64,000 nt of DNA from Acidomonas methanolica. Its GTDB lineage: Bacteria; Pseudomonadota; Alphaproteobacteria; Acetobacterales; Acetobacteraceae. Position 1 is the first letter of the stretch, and every line of letters begins with the position of its first letter. Made by a program: the position numbers and the translations under genes. The notes below the pieces were generated by a model that was not told the DNA's origin, ran no database searches, and saw nothing but the letters and a program-made list of their open reading frames with translations. Positions 1 to 8,601 of this stretch are shown piece after piece. The DNA lies in contig NZ_SLZN01000006.1 of NCBI RefSeq assembly GCF_004346035.1, positions 62,001 to 126,000 on the forward strand. Reading direction: 5' to 3'.

Positions 1-134
1 GATGGGAGGGTCGCACGCGGGATTTCGCTCCACGGGCAACAATATGCACCGTATCCAGTCCCTGTTCTCCGTCGGTGGGGCCAGCCCCCAACGAAAAATC
101 CCCCGCCGAAGCGAGGGACCAGGAAAAGGACGGG

Positions 135-500
135 TTATTTATCGCTGGGGGAAGGTGCGACGGCCTGTAGCGAAAGATGCGTCGGGGTCGCGGAGAGTTC
201 GAGGTCGTCTTCGCTGTGCAGGATGCGGGTGAAGACGCCCTCGTTCGGGTCGAAATATTCGCCGAAATCGTCGCCGCCGAGTTCCGCGCGGACCAGTTCC
301 CACCAGTCGTCGAACGGATCGGTGTCGGGATTGCAGCCGACGGCGTAGGCCAGCAGTTTCTGGCGTCCGCTCTCGGTGCGCTCTCCCCGCTCGGAAAGGA
401 AATAGGCGCCCTGATCCTTGGCGAGGATAACGCGGCAGTGATTGGCGATTGCTTCGGTCAGCACAGGCCGAAGATCGGCCCCGCGGAAACGGAGTGACAT
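135..500 (-). CDS. DUF3085-like protein
   Basis: Encodes a 121-residue acidic protein that I assign to the DUF3085 family, small proteins of unknown function common on alphaproteobacterial plasmids and ICEs. The ORF can be extended upstream, but the start at 500 is chosen because AGGAGG lies just before it and the residues after it (MSLRFRGADL...) begin the conserved-looking part. A DDWWEL patch and an acidic C-terminal half are visible. There is no signal peptide or membrane segment. A strong hairpin lies 29-52 nt upstream of the start. It is the last gene of a leftward run of small genes. Function unknown. Confidence 0.75.
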   Translation of the reverse strand: MSLRFRGADLRPVLTEAIANHCRVILAKDQGAYFLSERGERTESGRQKLLAYAVGCNPDTDPFDDWWELVRAELGGDDFGEYFDPNEGVFTRILHSEDDLELSATPTHLSLQAVAPSPSDK

Positions 501-528
501 GGATAAATCCTCCTGAAAGCCGGAAAAA

Positions 529-552
529 GCTCTCCGTCCGGGGACGGAGAGC
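529..552 (-). promoter_or_regulatory. Hairpin in the leader of the DUF3085-like gene
   Basis: Perfect 11-bp inverted repeat, GCTCTCCGTCC / GGACGGAGAGC, separated by 2 nt, between the gene at 613-831 and the start at 500. It may be an RNA processing, stabilising or attenuating hairpin. Similar hairpins occupy the same position before six other genes of this cluster. Confidence 0.5.
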
Positions 553-612
553 GGGGAAAGGCATGGTTTCGGTCGGGTTTGAGCGAGCGGACGGCGTGAT
601 GCCGCCGGACGG

Positions 613-831
613 TCATCCGTCCGACTGCCAGGCTTCACGCCAGGATACGAAGCGCGCGTCTCCGCCGAGCGAGACCGGAGGTGCAAGATTCCGGGTGTCG
701 TCGGTGGAAAAGCGCGTCGCCTGGCACAGAGACGTCCAGCCATGCGTGTTGGACCAGAAGCCCGCACCGTCGCTGGTGGCGGACTCATTGGGGGAATAGA
801 CGACCCAGAGGTCGTGACGGTCAGATGTCAT
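613..831 (-). CDS. Small hypothetical protein
   Basis: Encodes 72 residues beginning MTSDRHDLWVVYS and rich in Trp and Ser (FWSNTHGW, SWREAWQ). Its ATG overlaps the stop codon of the preceding gene (828-1634) in an ATGA arrangement, which indicates translational coupling and supports it as a real gene despite its size. No recognised domain, signal peptide or membrane segment. It may be a small accessory protein of the mobile element. Function unknown. Confidence 0.6.
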   Translation of the reverse strand: MTSDRHDLWVVYSPNESATSDGAGFWSNTHGWTSLCQATRFSTDDTRNLAPPVSLGGDARFVSWREAWQSDG

Positions 832-1634
832 GCCGCCGACCGTCGGCGCGCGGATCGTTCGTCAAGGGCATTGACCTTGATCCGACGCCAGGCGCCATCA
901 TCGAGCAGCCGTTCCAGCACCCTGCCGAGATCGTCGAAATACACGTCGTCAACGCGATCGACGCATTCGCCATTCTGCCGCAGTTCGATCCGGTAGACGT
1001 CCGCTCCCCGGTCATAGAGAATGCTGACATTTCCGGTGAACTTCACGGTGGTTACGGTGAAGCTGATCGCCGGTGGCGTCTTGATGATGTTGGCGAGCGT
1101 GGGATCGACGAGAGTGAAATCCCGCGCGCCTGCATCGACGAGCAGGTGGGTGATGCGCCTGAAACCATCCGGTGCGGGTAACTGCTCCAGCTGGTTGATC
1201 AGTTCGGCCAGTTCGGGGCAGTCGGGCCGTGGGACGGGCAGTTTGGCGGGGGCGCTTCCCAGCACGTAGGTTTTTGCCGTGTAGGCCGAGCCGTCCGCCA
1301 GATATTGGGTCTTCGTCTCGGGGGTGTCCGCGCGCAGACCGTCGAAACGGTGCCTGGCATAAGGCTCCACGCGAACCCTGGTTCCCTCGCAGGGGTCCAT
1401 GGTCGCGAGGTGACGATCAACGACCGCGAACTGCGTGCGACCGATCTTGACGATGATGGCGTCATCGGTCCTGGCGACGACGGTCCCCTCGAACGGGTCG
1501 GGGTCGATATAAAACCCCAGCGTCGAACGCTTGGGCTCACCATCATAGATGGCGAATTTGAATTTGCGGGCATTGGAGGGCACGTGGCCACGAACCAGGG
1601 CCGGCATCTGTTCACGGATGGAATGGGTGTCCAT
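828..1634 (-). CDS. Conserved hypothetical protein of the mobile element
   Basis: Encodes 268 residues. The start at 1634 follows AAGGAGC; a longer reading back to 1832 runs through a hairpin-rich intergenic region and is rejected. The middle carries a beta-strand-rich stretch (GTVVARTDDAIIVKIGR) resembling short domains seen in plasmid proteins of the KfrB type, but this is only a resemblance. There is no signal peptide. It is coupled by a 4-bp overlap to the 72-residue gene downstream and preceded by several hairpins. Soluble, probably cytoplasmic, function unknown. Confidence 0.65.
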   Translation of the reverse strand: MDTHSIREQMPALVRGHVPSNARKFKFAIYDGEPKRSTLGFYIDPDPFEGTVVARTDDAIIVKIGRTQFAVVDRHLATMDPCEGTRVRVEPYARHRFDGLRADTPETKTQYLADGSAYTAKTYVLGSAPAKLPVPRPDCPELAELINQLEQLPAPDGFRRITHLLVDAGARDFTLVDPTLANIIKTPPAISFTVTTVKFTGNVSILYDRGADVYRIELRQNGECVDRVDDVYFDDLGRVLERLLDDGAWRRIKVNALDERSARRRSAA

Positions 1635-1903
1635 GGAAGGGCTCCTTTGAAGTGCAGGGAGTCCCGCCCCAAGGGAGGAAACTCCCGTTGGGGTGCATGA
1701 GAGGGACGCGAGATGCGTCCGGAGAGGATTGGGGGACCAGCACGGCAAGCCGTGCCGCAGTCTTGATGGTCTCGACTGCCTGGGCATGTTGCTGGCGACG
1801 CCAGCAGACATGCCCACAGAATCGCGCAACACATCCGGTTGCGCGTCAGAGAAAGGGAAGGCCGCCGCGCTCGTTTTGTAGACGGGCGCAGGAGGTGAGA
1901 CCG
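1635..1903 (-). other. Highly structured intergenic leader
   Basis: No gene seen. The interval contains at least five hairpins in series: 1667-1693 (CCCCAAGGGAG-GAAA-CTCCCG-TTGGGG), 1704-1720 (GGACGC/GCGTCC), 1740-1755 (GCACGGC-AA-GCCGTGC), 1782-1815 (GGGCATGT with GCTGGCG/CGCCAGC nested inside ACATGCCC) and 1824-1844 (GCGCAAC/GTTGCGC). It precedes the gene starting at 1634. A cis-acting RNA leader or a processed small RNA are both possible. Confidence 0.5.
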
Positions 1904-2290
1904 TCAGGCCTCACAGACGAAGTGGTGCAGTTTCTGCCGTGGGAAGAAGACGTGTTTCCAAAGATCGCCGTGGATGTTGCCGCCATCGAACAGGATCATC
2001 TCGTAGAGAGTGAGGTCGGCGTCGAGCAGATCCAGCGTCGCGATATGACGCATGTGCAACTCAGCTCCTTCGCGAATAAACACCCAGGTTCTGCCGACGG
2101 CGTCATCCTGCGCCATAGCGTCGATGCAGGCATTGAACTGCATGTCGAAATCCGTTTCGTACCCGTGTTCGTCGATCAGACGGTCGGCGAGGAGGTCGGG
2201 AGTCAGTTCCGCCGGAAAAGGAGAGTGTTCGACCTGCGATCGGCAGGGATCGGTGACTGTCTGGACATGGGGTGTACTGGTATTGGGCAT
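1904..2290 (-). CDS. Hypothetical protein
   Basis: Encodes 128 residues from the ATG at 2290, preceded by CGGAGA. The ORF is open back to 2443, but that extension crosses an intergenic hairpin (2314-2348) and lacks an SD. The product is acidic, with motifs such as LIDEHGYETDFDMQFNACID and a C-terminal half rich in Leu and aromatic residues. No signal peptide or membrane segment. Member of the same leftward series of small cytoplasmic proteins; function unknown. Confidence 0.6.
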   Translation of the reverse strand: MPNTSTPHVQTVTDPCRSQVEHSPFPAELTPDLLADRLIDEHGYETDFDMQFNACIDAMAQDDAVGRTWVFIREGAELHMRHIATLDLLDADLTLYEMILFDGGNIHGDLWKHVFFPRQKLHHFVCEA

Positions 2291-2369
2291 GGAAGGTCTC
2301 CGGAAGCAGGAAGGCTGGAGTCCTCCCACGCCGGGATCGGACCCCAGCGGGTTAAGGAAAAGCGATTGA

Positions 2370-3044
2370 TCAGGTCTGATCGAAAAGCCGGTCAGCCAGA
2401 CGTTGGTGGAGTTGCGTACGGAAACCGGCGTCCTGGATTCCATTGAGCCGATTCAGGATCTCGCGGAGGATCAAATCCGTCGCGGCTTCGATCTGCTGAT
2501 CCAGAACTGCCTGTCGCAGGCCGGACGCGAGCGTGAGGATTTCGCTGGACGAGCCGAAAAGACAGACTTCCCGACTGATGAATTCCCCATCGCCGCCGAA
2601 CTCGTAAAGACGAGGTTTGCTACGATGCCAGCAGCCCTCGAAGGAAATCGCGGTCAGGTTGTGACCATCGTCGAAACATGTCGCCAGGAGGAACAGGGCG
2701 TCGAGATCGGCGGTGTCCTCGAAACCGTGCCGCTCGATGAGGGTCTCAAGGTCCTCGTTGTCGTCGGATTTGAAGTGCGTGGCGAGAAGACGGAGCAGAG
2801 GCTCGATCGACAGGTCTCCGTCGCTCGCGGGGACCGCCAGATCAAGCTCGACGGCGAGATCTTTCAGTCCTTCCGCGACGTGCTCCCATAGTGGATCGTT
2901 CGTCTCGGAAATGCGGGCGATGTAGATGCGCCCGCCGCCTGGATGGGATGGATCGAGAGCATAGGGACCGAACAGGGCGTGAATGACGGGCGTTACCCGA
3001 TCGAGGAAGAGAACGCCGGTGGCGTCGTAATAATTATTGGCCAT
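2370..3044 (-). CDS. Hypothetical protein
   Basis: Encodes 224 residues starting MANNYYDATGVLFLDRVTPV, with AAAGGAG in front of the ATG. Acidic and soluble. The central region has acidic Leu-rich helices (DNEDLETLIERHGFEDTADLDALFLL) and a Cys-containing segment. There is a hairpin at 3076-3092 upstream. No family recognised. Position and architecture match the neighbouring accessory genes of the ICE, so a non-essential role in element fitness is possible but not shown. Confidence 0.6.
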   Translation of the reverse strand: MANNYYDATGVLFLDRVTPVIHALFGPYALDPSHPGGGRIYIARISETNDPLWEHVAEGLKDLAVELDLAVPASDGDLSIEPLLRLLATHFKSDDNEDLETLIERHGFEDTADLDALFLLATCFDDGHNLTAISFEGCWHRSKPRLYEFGGDGEFISREVCLFGSSSEILTLASGLRQAVLDQQIEAATDLILREILNRLNGIQDAGFRTQLHQRLADRLFDQT

Positions 3045-3147
3045 GACTGGCTCCTTTGTAAGAGGGGGTGGTGTTCGTCCTGGAAGTGGACGTCATCCGT
3101 GAGGAAAACCGAAACCATGCGGTATCGGTGATGGAATGAAGGTCGGT

Positions 3148-3432
3148 TCAGTCCGTCCTGTCGGCGGACAGGGTCAGCGTGTTGATGATCGCGTCCGGCG
3201 ATATGGCGCCCGGGGCGTTTTCGTAGATGACGGCCTGCTCGCTGTAGCAGAGGGCTTCGGTGAAACCGTCTCCCGTAGGGATGACCTTGATCTCGGCTTG
3301 ATCCGCGCCGTCGATGTCGTAATCGACCACGACGATCCTGGGATGAGGGATGTGGCTGGGCCAGTCCTGCAAAACGACTGCCAGGACGATGCCGCCTTCC
3401 AGAGCTACGGCGATGGAGGGTATTGGGGACAT
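3148..3432 (-). CDS. Small hypothetical protein
   Basis: Encodes 94 residues from the ATG at 3432, which has AAGGAG at normal spacing; an in-frame ATG 33 nt further upstream lacks one. The N-terminal 25 residues are moderately hydrophobic (IPSIAVALEGGIVLAVVLQDWP), followed by a mixed alpha/beta pattern. A GGGGA/TCCCC hairpin lies at 3476-3492. No recognised domain. Function unknown. Confidence 0.55.
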   Translation of the reverse strand: MSPIPSIAVALEGGIVLAVVLQDWPSHIPHPRIVVVDYDIDGADQAEIKVIPTGDGFTEALCYSEQAVIYENAPGAISPDAIINTLTLSADRTD

Positions 3433-3492
3433 GATCGCTCCTTGAAGAATGAGAGCGAGGAACACGCTCCCGCACGGGGACGCATGTTCCCC

Positions 3493-3853
3493 ACGGGGTT
3501 GGACAGGAAAAAATCAGTGAATGGTGGACAGTCTGCCTTTGTCGTCGAAGCTGAGATTAAGGGTTGCGTTGGGCGCGTTGGTCGCGCGAGGATTGAAAGG
3601 CGCATGACCAGTTGCCGCGCGTGAAAGCGCATGGAGACTGGATCGACGCTGGGTGGGGTGAGCGCCGGAGCGCGATGGGAAAGGGTGCATCGACGCCCTG
3701 TGGGCGCGCGTCCGCGACATGATGCGATGCGGACGAGGTGGTCGGACGCGGAAGACTCCGCAGCGCAGCCTGAAGACCGTGACTGCTGGCGATGGCTGAC
3801 AGGTCAGCGCATGCAGCAGAAAGGATCGATCGGGTCGATCCGGATGTCGCGCG
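3493..3853. other. Intergenic region, possible small ORF
   Basis: About 360 nt between the gene at 3148-3432 and the C5 methyltransferase. On the minus strand an open frame ends at 3514 with a protein-like tail (TNAPNATLNLSFDDKGRL). I see no ribosome binding site for any of its starts, so it is not called a gene. Confidence 0.3.
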
Positions 3854-5437
3854 TCAATGCGCTGTGCCTGCTTCCCGGCAATCGAGCCCCGCGATGAGCC
3901 GGCGTCCCAGCCACGCCATGCACGGCACCGCCATGGAATTGCCAATCGCCTTGTAGCGTGGCGCGTCGGCGGCCGGTTTGCCGCGATAGGGTACGAGGGT
4001 ATAGTTGTCGGGCATCCCTTGGAGACGTTCGCATTCGATCGGCATCAGGCGACGCACCAGCCAGCGCGACCAGGGCGGCGCGTCTGGATCGGCCGTATAC
4101 AGGAACGATGCGCTATAGACGGGCGCGATGACATGCCCCTTGTCGCTGCCTCCGCGGGACGCCCGCAATGCCGGTGAAATCGGGCCGCCCGGTTCGGCGC
4201 TCACGCCGTCATCGCGCCCGCGCAGGGATAGGCTGACCACCATGGGGCATCCCTGGCCGGGCTTGCCGCCGCCGGTGGAGAGCGCGCCGACAAGCTGCCC
4301 ATGCCCGGATTCCAGCCTCAGTTCGTTCCGGGAGTTCTGCGCGAACGCGATAGCGGGTATCACGCCTGCATTCGCGTGTCCGCTGCGGTGGCCCCCTGCC
4401 CGTAGCGGGGGTGTCCGCTCCACCGTGGCATCAGCGCCTGACCCCTGCGCGGTGAAAGCGATGATCGGAACGCCCCTGCCGGTCCGGTCCTCGCTGCTGC
4501 CCTTGCCGCCATTGGCCGTGTTCAATGCGTGAGTGACGGTTCCGGTGACGGACTGCACCATGAAGGTCTCGACCTCGAAGTCGTTCTTCGGGCCGGCGGC
4601 TGCCGTGAGGCAGGCGGCAACGTCGATGGGACCGCCCGTGTTGCCGCCCCCGAAGGAGAGGGTCATCGGGTCGTATGGGCCCCTTACGGGTCCATAGTTG
4701 CCTGGGACATCAGGACGTGATGCAGGAGTGGCGGCAGCGTCTTCCCACGGCGTGCAGCCCGGCGAAGGATTCCCGAACACGCCGTCGGACTCAAAAAGTA
4801 CCGTGGCGGGATCGAGGTCGTCTCGACCACTTGCCACAAGAAACACGCGACGGCGCCGTTGGGCCACGCCGAAATGTTGGGCGTCGAGCAGGCGCCAGGC
4901 GATGCGGCGGCGGGGACCAGACACATGACCAGCGTGCGTCCATTTGCCCCCTGGCGGTTCGAGCGCATGGTCTTCTCCGGCCAGTGCGCCCAGGAAATGG
5001 CCGAAGGCGTTGTCGCGGGTGCTGAGAACGCCGGGGACGTTTTCCCAGACGAGCGTGGACGTCGGGAGACGGGATTCAGTCCGGATTTGATCGATGGCAT
5101 CGGCAAGGTCCACATAGGCAAGGGTAAGGGCGCCACGCGGATCGGCCAGCCCCTGGCGGTATCCGGCGACGCTGAATGCTTGGCACGGTGTACCGCCGAC
5201 CAGAATGTCTGGCGCGGTCACGCTGCCGGCACGGATGCGTGGCGCCAGCATGGTCATGTCTCCGAGATTCGGGACATCAGGGTGGTGATGGGCGAGCACC
5301 GCGCTCGGGAACGGCTCGATTTCGGCGAACCAGGCGGGTTTCAGCCCGAGCGGTTGCCAGGCGAGGCTGGCGGCCTCGACGCCGCTGCACACGCTGCCGT
5401 ACTGCAAGGCGGGTGCGGTCAAAGAGTGATGATGCAT
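3854..5437 (-). CDS. dcm: DNA (cytosine-5) methyltransferase
   Basis: Encodes a 527-residue C5-cytosine methyltransferase acting on DNA with S-adenosylmethionine. Motif I (GSVCSGVEAASLAW) is near residue 15, the catalytic motif IV Pro-Cys (GGTPCQAFS) near 82, motif VI ENVPG near 133, motif VIII QRRRRVFLV near 195, and motifs IX/X (RLMPIECERLQGMP, YKAIGNSMAVP) at the C-terminus. The region between VIII and IX is long (about 270 residues), as in phage and plasmid enzymes with an extended target-recognition domain. No restriction endonuclease gene is adjacent, so it is probably a solitary methyltransferase protecting the element from host restriction. A 7-bp hairpin (5485-5504) precedes it; I see no good SD. 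Confidence 0.9.
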   Translation of the reverse strand: MHHHSLTAPALQYGSVCSGVEAASLAWQPLGLKPAWFAEIEPFPSAVLAHHHPDVPNLGDMTMLAPRIRAGSVTAPDILVGGTPCQAFSVAGYRQGLADPRGALTLAYVDLADAIDQIRTESRLPTSTLVWENVPGVLSTRDNAFGHFLGALAGEDHALEPPGGKWTHAGHVSGPRRRIAWRLLDAQHFGVAQRRRRVFLVASGRDDLDPATVLFESDGVFGNPSPGCTPWEDAAATPASRPDVPGNYGPVRGPYDPMTLSFGGGNTGGPIDVAACLTAAAGPKNDFEVETFMVQSVTGTVTHALNTANGGKGSSEDRTGRGVPIIAFTAQGSGADATVERTPPLRAGGHRSGHANAGVIPAIAFAQNSRNELRLESGHGQLVGALSTGGGKPGQGCPMVVSLSLRGRDDGVSAEPGGPISPALRASRGGSDKGHVIAPVYSASFLYTADPDAPPWSRWLVRRLMPIECERLQGMPDNYTLVPYRGKPAADAPRYKAIGNSMAVPCMAWLGRRLIAGLDCREAGTAH

Positions 5438-6011
5438 GGGGGGTGTCTCGTGTTCGGGTGGCGGAAAAGCAGGAGAAAGGTGCGCGACCTCCGAAAAGAG
5501 GTCGGGCTGTGGAGAACGAGACCACCCGTGGGCTGAACCAGATCAGGCTGTCGTCAGGGCCTTCCGCTGGAGCAGCAATCGCACCCGGTCCGTTTCGTGG
5601 CTGGGACCGGCATTCGCTGGCGCACATCCGCGCACAAAAGGAGCCCGTTGTTTCACCGGCGGGCACCGGCATCGAATACCGTCGACCGGAAGGGTCGCCC
5701 GGTCTCTGGTCCAAAGGCAGAACCAGGGATCGGGGGACCCTTCCGGGAGGACGGAAATACAGGAGAGAAGTGAAGACGCGGGATGCGTCGCGAAGAATGT
5801 GGCCCTCCAACCCGCGCCATGGGCGGCTCGCGGGGCGCGCTGTCATGATGGGAGGGCGGTGCGCGCTGGAGATCCCGCTGTTTATGAGCGGGACCAGAGC
5901 CATGCCGTCGGGGCGAGCGGCATGACGCATAGTGGGAACTGGTCGCGATGCGGGCGGACGCCGGGCATGCGGTGAGTGTGCGCCAGGGCGACCTTCAGGA
6001 CATAGGAGGCC
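5438..6011. other. Structured intergenic region
   Basis: No convincing gene. It contains a hairpin CGACCTC/GAGGTCG at 5485-5504, a large stem-loop at 5688-5744 (outer GGAAGGGTC/GACCCTTCC, inner CTGGT/ACCAG) and a GACGC/GCGTC hairpin near 5774-5790 resembling the one at 1704-1720. Like the 1635-1903 region, it is a long leader in front of a minus-strand gene. Confidence 0.4.
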
Positions 6012-8009
6012 CTAACGGCGTTTGCCGGCCCCACCACGTTTCGCGGGACCAGTCTCGGCCGGGAGCGTACCGGTACACTCGGGATAACGGCTGCATGACC
6101 AGAACGCGCCGGTCTTGCTCATGCGCTCCCGTGTCGGCGCGCCGCATTTCGGGCAGGCCGGCGTCGGTGGCAGGGTAATGGCAAGCTTCGTGCCGCGATA
6201 GTGCTGGACGAGTTGGCCGACCCAGGCCGATTGTCGTGCGAGGAAGTCGTCGAGCGTCATCTGACCGCCCTCGATCATGTCGAGGGCCTGTTCCCAGATG
6301 GCTGTCGTCGCGGGATCGACGATGGCGGCGGGCACCGCGTCAATGAGCGTGAAGGCGGCCTCGGAGGCGCAAACCGCACGTCCTTTCTTGACCAGGTAAC
6401 CCCGACCGACCAGGCCGCTGATGATCCCGGCCCGCGTGGCCTCGGTGCCGATGCCGGTTGTGTCCTTCAGCTTCTGCTTCAGGCGCGGATCGGTGACCAG
6501 TTTCGCGACGCCCTTCATGGCCTTGACGAGTTCGCCCTGCGTGTAGGGCTTGGGCGGCAGCGTCTTCATCGCCTTCAGATCCACGGCGCCGACAGTGCAT
6601 GATACACCCGCGTGCAAGGCTGGCAGGGTCTGACTCCGCGAAGGAGCGGCGCCTTCGTCCTCCTCGGTCTTCGGGGCGGCGAGCACCGCACGCCAGCCGA
6701 CGATCGCGACCAGCTTGCCGATGGCCTGCAACTCCTGATCGGCGCATGTCAGCTGCACCGTGGTGCGATCGAATTCATGCGCCGGCAGGAACTGTGCCAG
6801 ATAATGCGCGCGGATCAGCCTGTAGACGGCCAGCTCCTTCTGGTTCAGGGCGGTGAGATCGACCGGTTCGAGCGTGGGGATGATGCCGTGGTGCGCGCTG
6901 ACCTTGCTGTCGTCCCAGGCGCGCGAACGCTGGGTACGGTCGAGCTGGTCGAGGAGCGGACGCAGACCGGGATCGGTTTTCAGCAGACTGTCGAGCACTG
7001 TCGGCACCTCGGCCAGCATGCTTTCCGGGAGATAGCCTGAATCGGAACGGGGATAGGTCGTTGCCTTGTGGGTCTCATAAAGGGCCTGCGCGATATCCAG
7101 GGTTTCCTGCACATCGAGCCCGAGCTGTCGGGAGCAGACTTCCTGAAGCGTGCCGAGGTCGAAGGGCAGCGGTGCGCCCTCGCGCACGCGCTCGGTGTCG
7201 ACAGACCGGACCAGGGCTGTACCGGCGCCACGCATCCGCTGTTCGGCGTTCTGCGCGACGGACTGTTGCAGACAGCGGCCGGCATCGTCCGTGCAGCTAC
7301 GGGGTGGCATCCAGCTTGCGACGAAAGACTGCCCGCCCGTGGAGAGGGTGATGCCGATGGTCCAGTAGGGCACGGACATGAAACGGGCGATCTCGCGATC
7401 GCGATCGACGACGAGCTTGAGGGTGGGGGTCTGCACGCGTCCAACCGAGAGCACGCCCCTGTAGCCGGACTGCCGGCCCAGCAGCGTGAAGAGCCGGCTC
7501 AGATTCATTCCGATCAACCAGTCGGCACGCGAGCGTGCCAGGGCCGAGTAGTAGAGTGGCAGGGTCTCCGCTGATGGTTTGAGCGCGCCCAGGGCCTTGC
7601 GGATGGACGCATCGTTGAGGGCGGAGAGCCACAGCCGCTGGATCGGACCGCGATAACCGCAGAGATCGAGGATCTCGCGCGCGATCATTTCGCCTTCGCG
7701 ATCGGCGTCCGTGGCGATGATGATTTCGGCGGCCTTGCCGACGAGTTGCTTTACGATTTTGAGTTGTGGCGCGGTCGAAGGCTTGGCCTCGACGTGCCAC
7801 TGCTCGGGAATGATGGGCAACTGTTCGAGAGTCCAGCGTTTATACCCCTCATCGTAGGATTCGGGCTGCGCGGCTTCGACCAGATGTCCGATGCACCAGG
7901 TAACCACGACGCCGGAGCCGTTGTAGCAGCCGGACCCGCGCTGTCTGGCGCCCAGCACGCGGGCGATGTCCTTTCCCTGGGATGGCTTCTCGCACAGATA
8001 GACGCGCAT
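6012..8009 (-). CDS. topB: DNA topoisomerase III
   Basis: Encodes a 665-residue type IA topoisomerase, which passes single strands through a transient 5'-phosphotyrosine break. The Toprim domain starts at residue 1 (VYLCEKPSQGKDIA) with acidic ATDADREGEMIAREI near residue 100; the active-site Tyr lies in KATTYPRSDSGYLPE near 320. A C-terminal zinc ribbon (CPKCG...CSRYPECTG) is present. Length matches plasmid/ICE TopB/TraE enzymes. The ATG at 8009 follows AGGAGG, and a GGTCG/CGACC hairpin lies 29-46 nt upstream. In ICEclc/PFGI-1 elements topB follows ssb, as here, and serves element replication or transfer. Confidence 0.95.
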   Translation of the reverse strand: MRVYLCEKPSQGKDIARVLGARQRGSGCYNGSGVVVTWCIGHLVEAAQPESYDEGYKRWTLEQLPIIPEQWHVEAKPSTAPQLKIVKQLVGKAAEIIIATDADREGEMIAREILDLCGYRGPIQRLWLSALNDASIRKALGALKPSAETLPLYYSALARSRADWLIGMNLSRLFTLLGRQSGYRGVLSVGRVQTPTLKLVVDRDREIARFMSVPYWTIGITLSTGGQSFVASWMPPRSCTDDAGRCLQQSVAQNAEQRMRGAGTALVRSVDTERVREGAPLPFDLGTLQEVCSRQLGLDVQETLDIAQALYETHKATTYPRSDSGYLPESMLAEVPTVLDSLLKTDPGLRPLLDQLDRTQRSRAWDDSKVSAHHGIIPTLEPVDLTALNQKELAVYRLIRAHYLAQFLPAHEFDRTTVQLTCADQELQAIGKLVAIVGWRAVLAAPKTEEDEGAAPSRSQTLPALHAGVSCTVGAVDLKAMKTLPPKPYTQGELVKAMKGVAKLVTDPRLKQKLKDTTGIGTEATRAGIISGLVGRGYLVKKGRAVCASEAAFTLIDAVPAAIVDPATTAIWEQALDMIEGGQMTLDDFLARQSAWVGQLVQHYRGTKLAITLPPTPACPKCGAPTRERMSKTGAFWSCSRYPECTGTLPAETGPAKRGGAGKRR

Positions 8010-8226
8010 GAAACCTCCTGGTCCGGATGAACGGGATGGTCGGCATTCAGCGACCGATCATCATCATTCCCGGCTGGCAGGCTGGCGGCAGCAAACAACG
8101 CGCAAATCGCGCGATCCGCTTGTCCCGGAACGAAGAAACGCGAGGAAGACAGGACGAAATCCGCCAGTTTTCCGGGCTTTGCTGACTTTGCCCAATGTGG
8201 GGTAACCTCCAGCAGGTGTGGCAGGG

Positions 8227-8232
8227 TATAAT
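8227..8232 (+). promoter_or_regulatory. Candidate -10 element for the VapB-like gene
   Basis: TATAAT about 40 nt upstream of the ATG at 8273. No convincing -35 at 16-18 nt spacing is seen. The rest of 8056-8272 holds nothing recognised. Confidence 0.3.
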
Positions 8233-8272
8233 CATCGGAGATTTCTCACCCTGTTTGGCGGGAGACGCGCGA

Positions 8273-8518
8273 ATGGAGACAGTCAGGATTTTCCGGTCGG
8301 CGGACGTTCAGGTGGTTCATCTGCCGAGGGCGTTTCATCTGGATGCCGACGAAGTCAGGATTCGGCGGCACGGGGCGTCTATTGTCCTGGAGCCGGTCGC
8401 CCGGGATTGGAGCTGGCTCGAGGATGTCGTGGGGCCTGTCGATGAGGCGTTCGAGCAAGCTGTTGCCGCGCCCGTCGAAGGTCAGGTGGGGCCTGATCCG
8501 GATTTTTACGGGTTGTGA
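8273..8518 (+). CDS. vapB: VapB/AbrB-type antitoxin without a toxin
   Basis: Encodes 81 residues with an N-terminal SpoVT/AbrB-type swapped-hairpin pattern (VRIFRSADVQVVHLPRAFHLDADEVRIRRHG) and a C-terminal tail ending PDPDFYGL, as in VapB antitoxins that bind VapC PIN nucleases. The family normally precedes vapC by a few bases, but the next gene is ssb on the opposite strand and no PIN-domain ORF follows. It therefore appears orphaned and may act as an anti-toxin against a VapC elsewhere or as a stand-alone DNA-binding protein. The ATG at 8273 is preferred over the earlier in-frame ATG because the fold begins there. Confidence 0.7.
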   Translation: METVRIFRSADVQVVHLPRAFHLDADEVRIRRHGASIVLEPVARDWSWLEDVVGPVDEAFEQAVAAPVEGQVGPDPDFYGL

Positions 8519-8601
8519 GGCGCAACGCCTCTGGATTTGGGCGCATGTCGCCGAAGAAGGGGTGACGGAACGCTGGCGCAGCCACCCCCCTGTCGAGAAT
8601 G

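Noticed and set aside
5176-5975. Long frames over the end of the C5 methyltransferase and the following gap
   Set aside because: No SD or protein-like pattern; the interval is explained by the methyltransferase start and hairpins.
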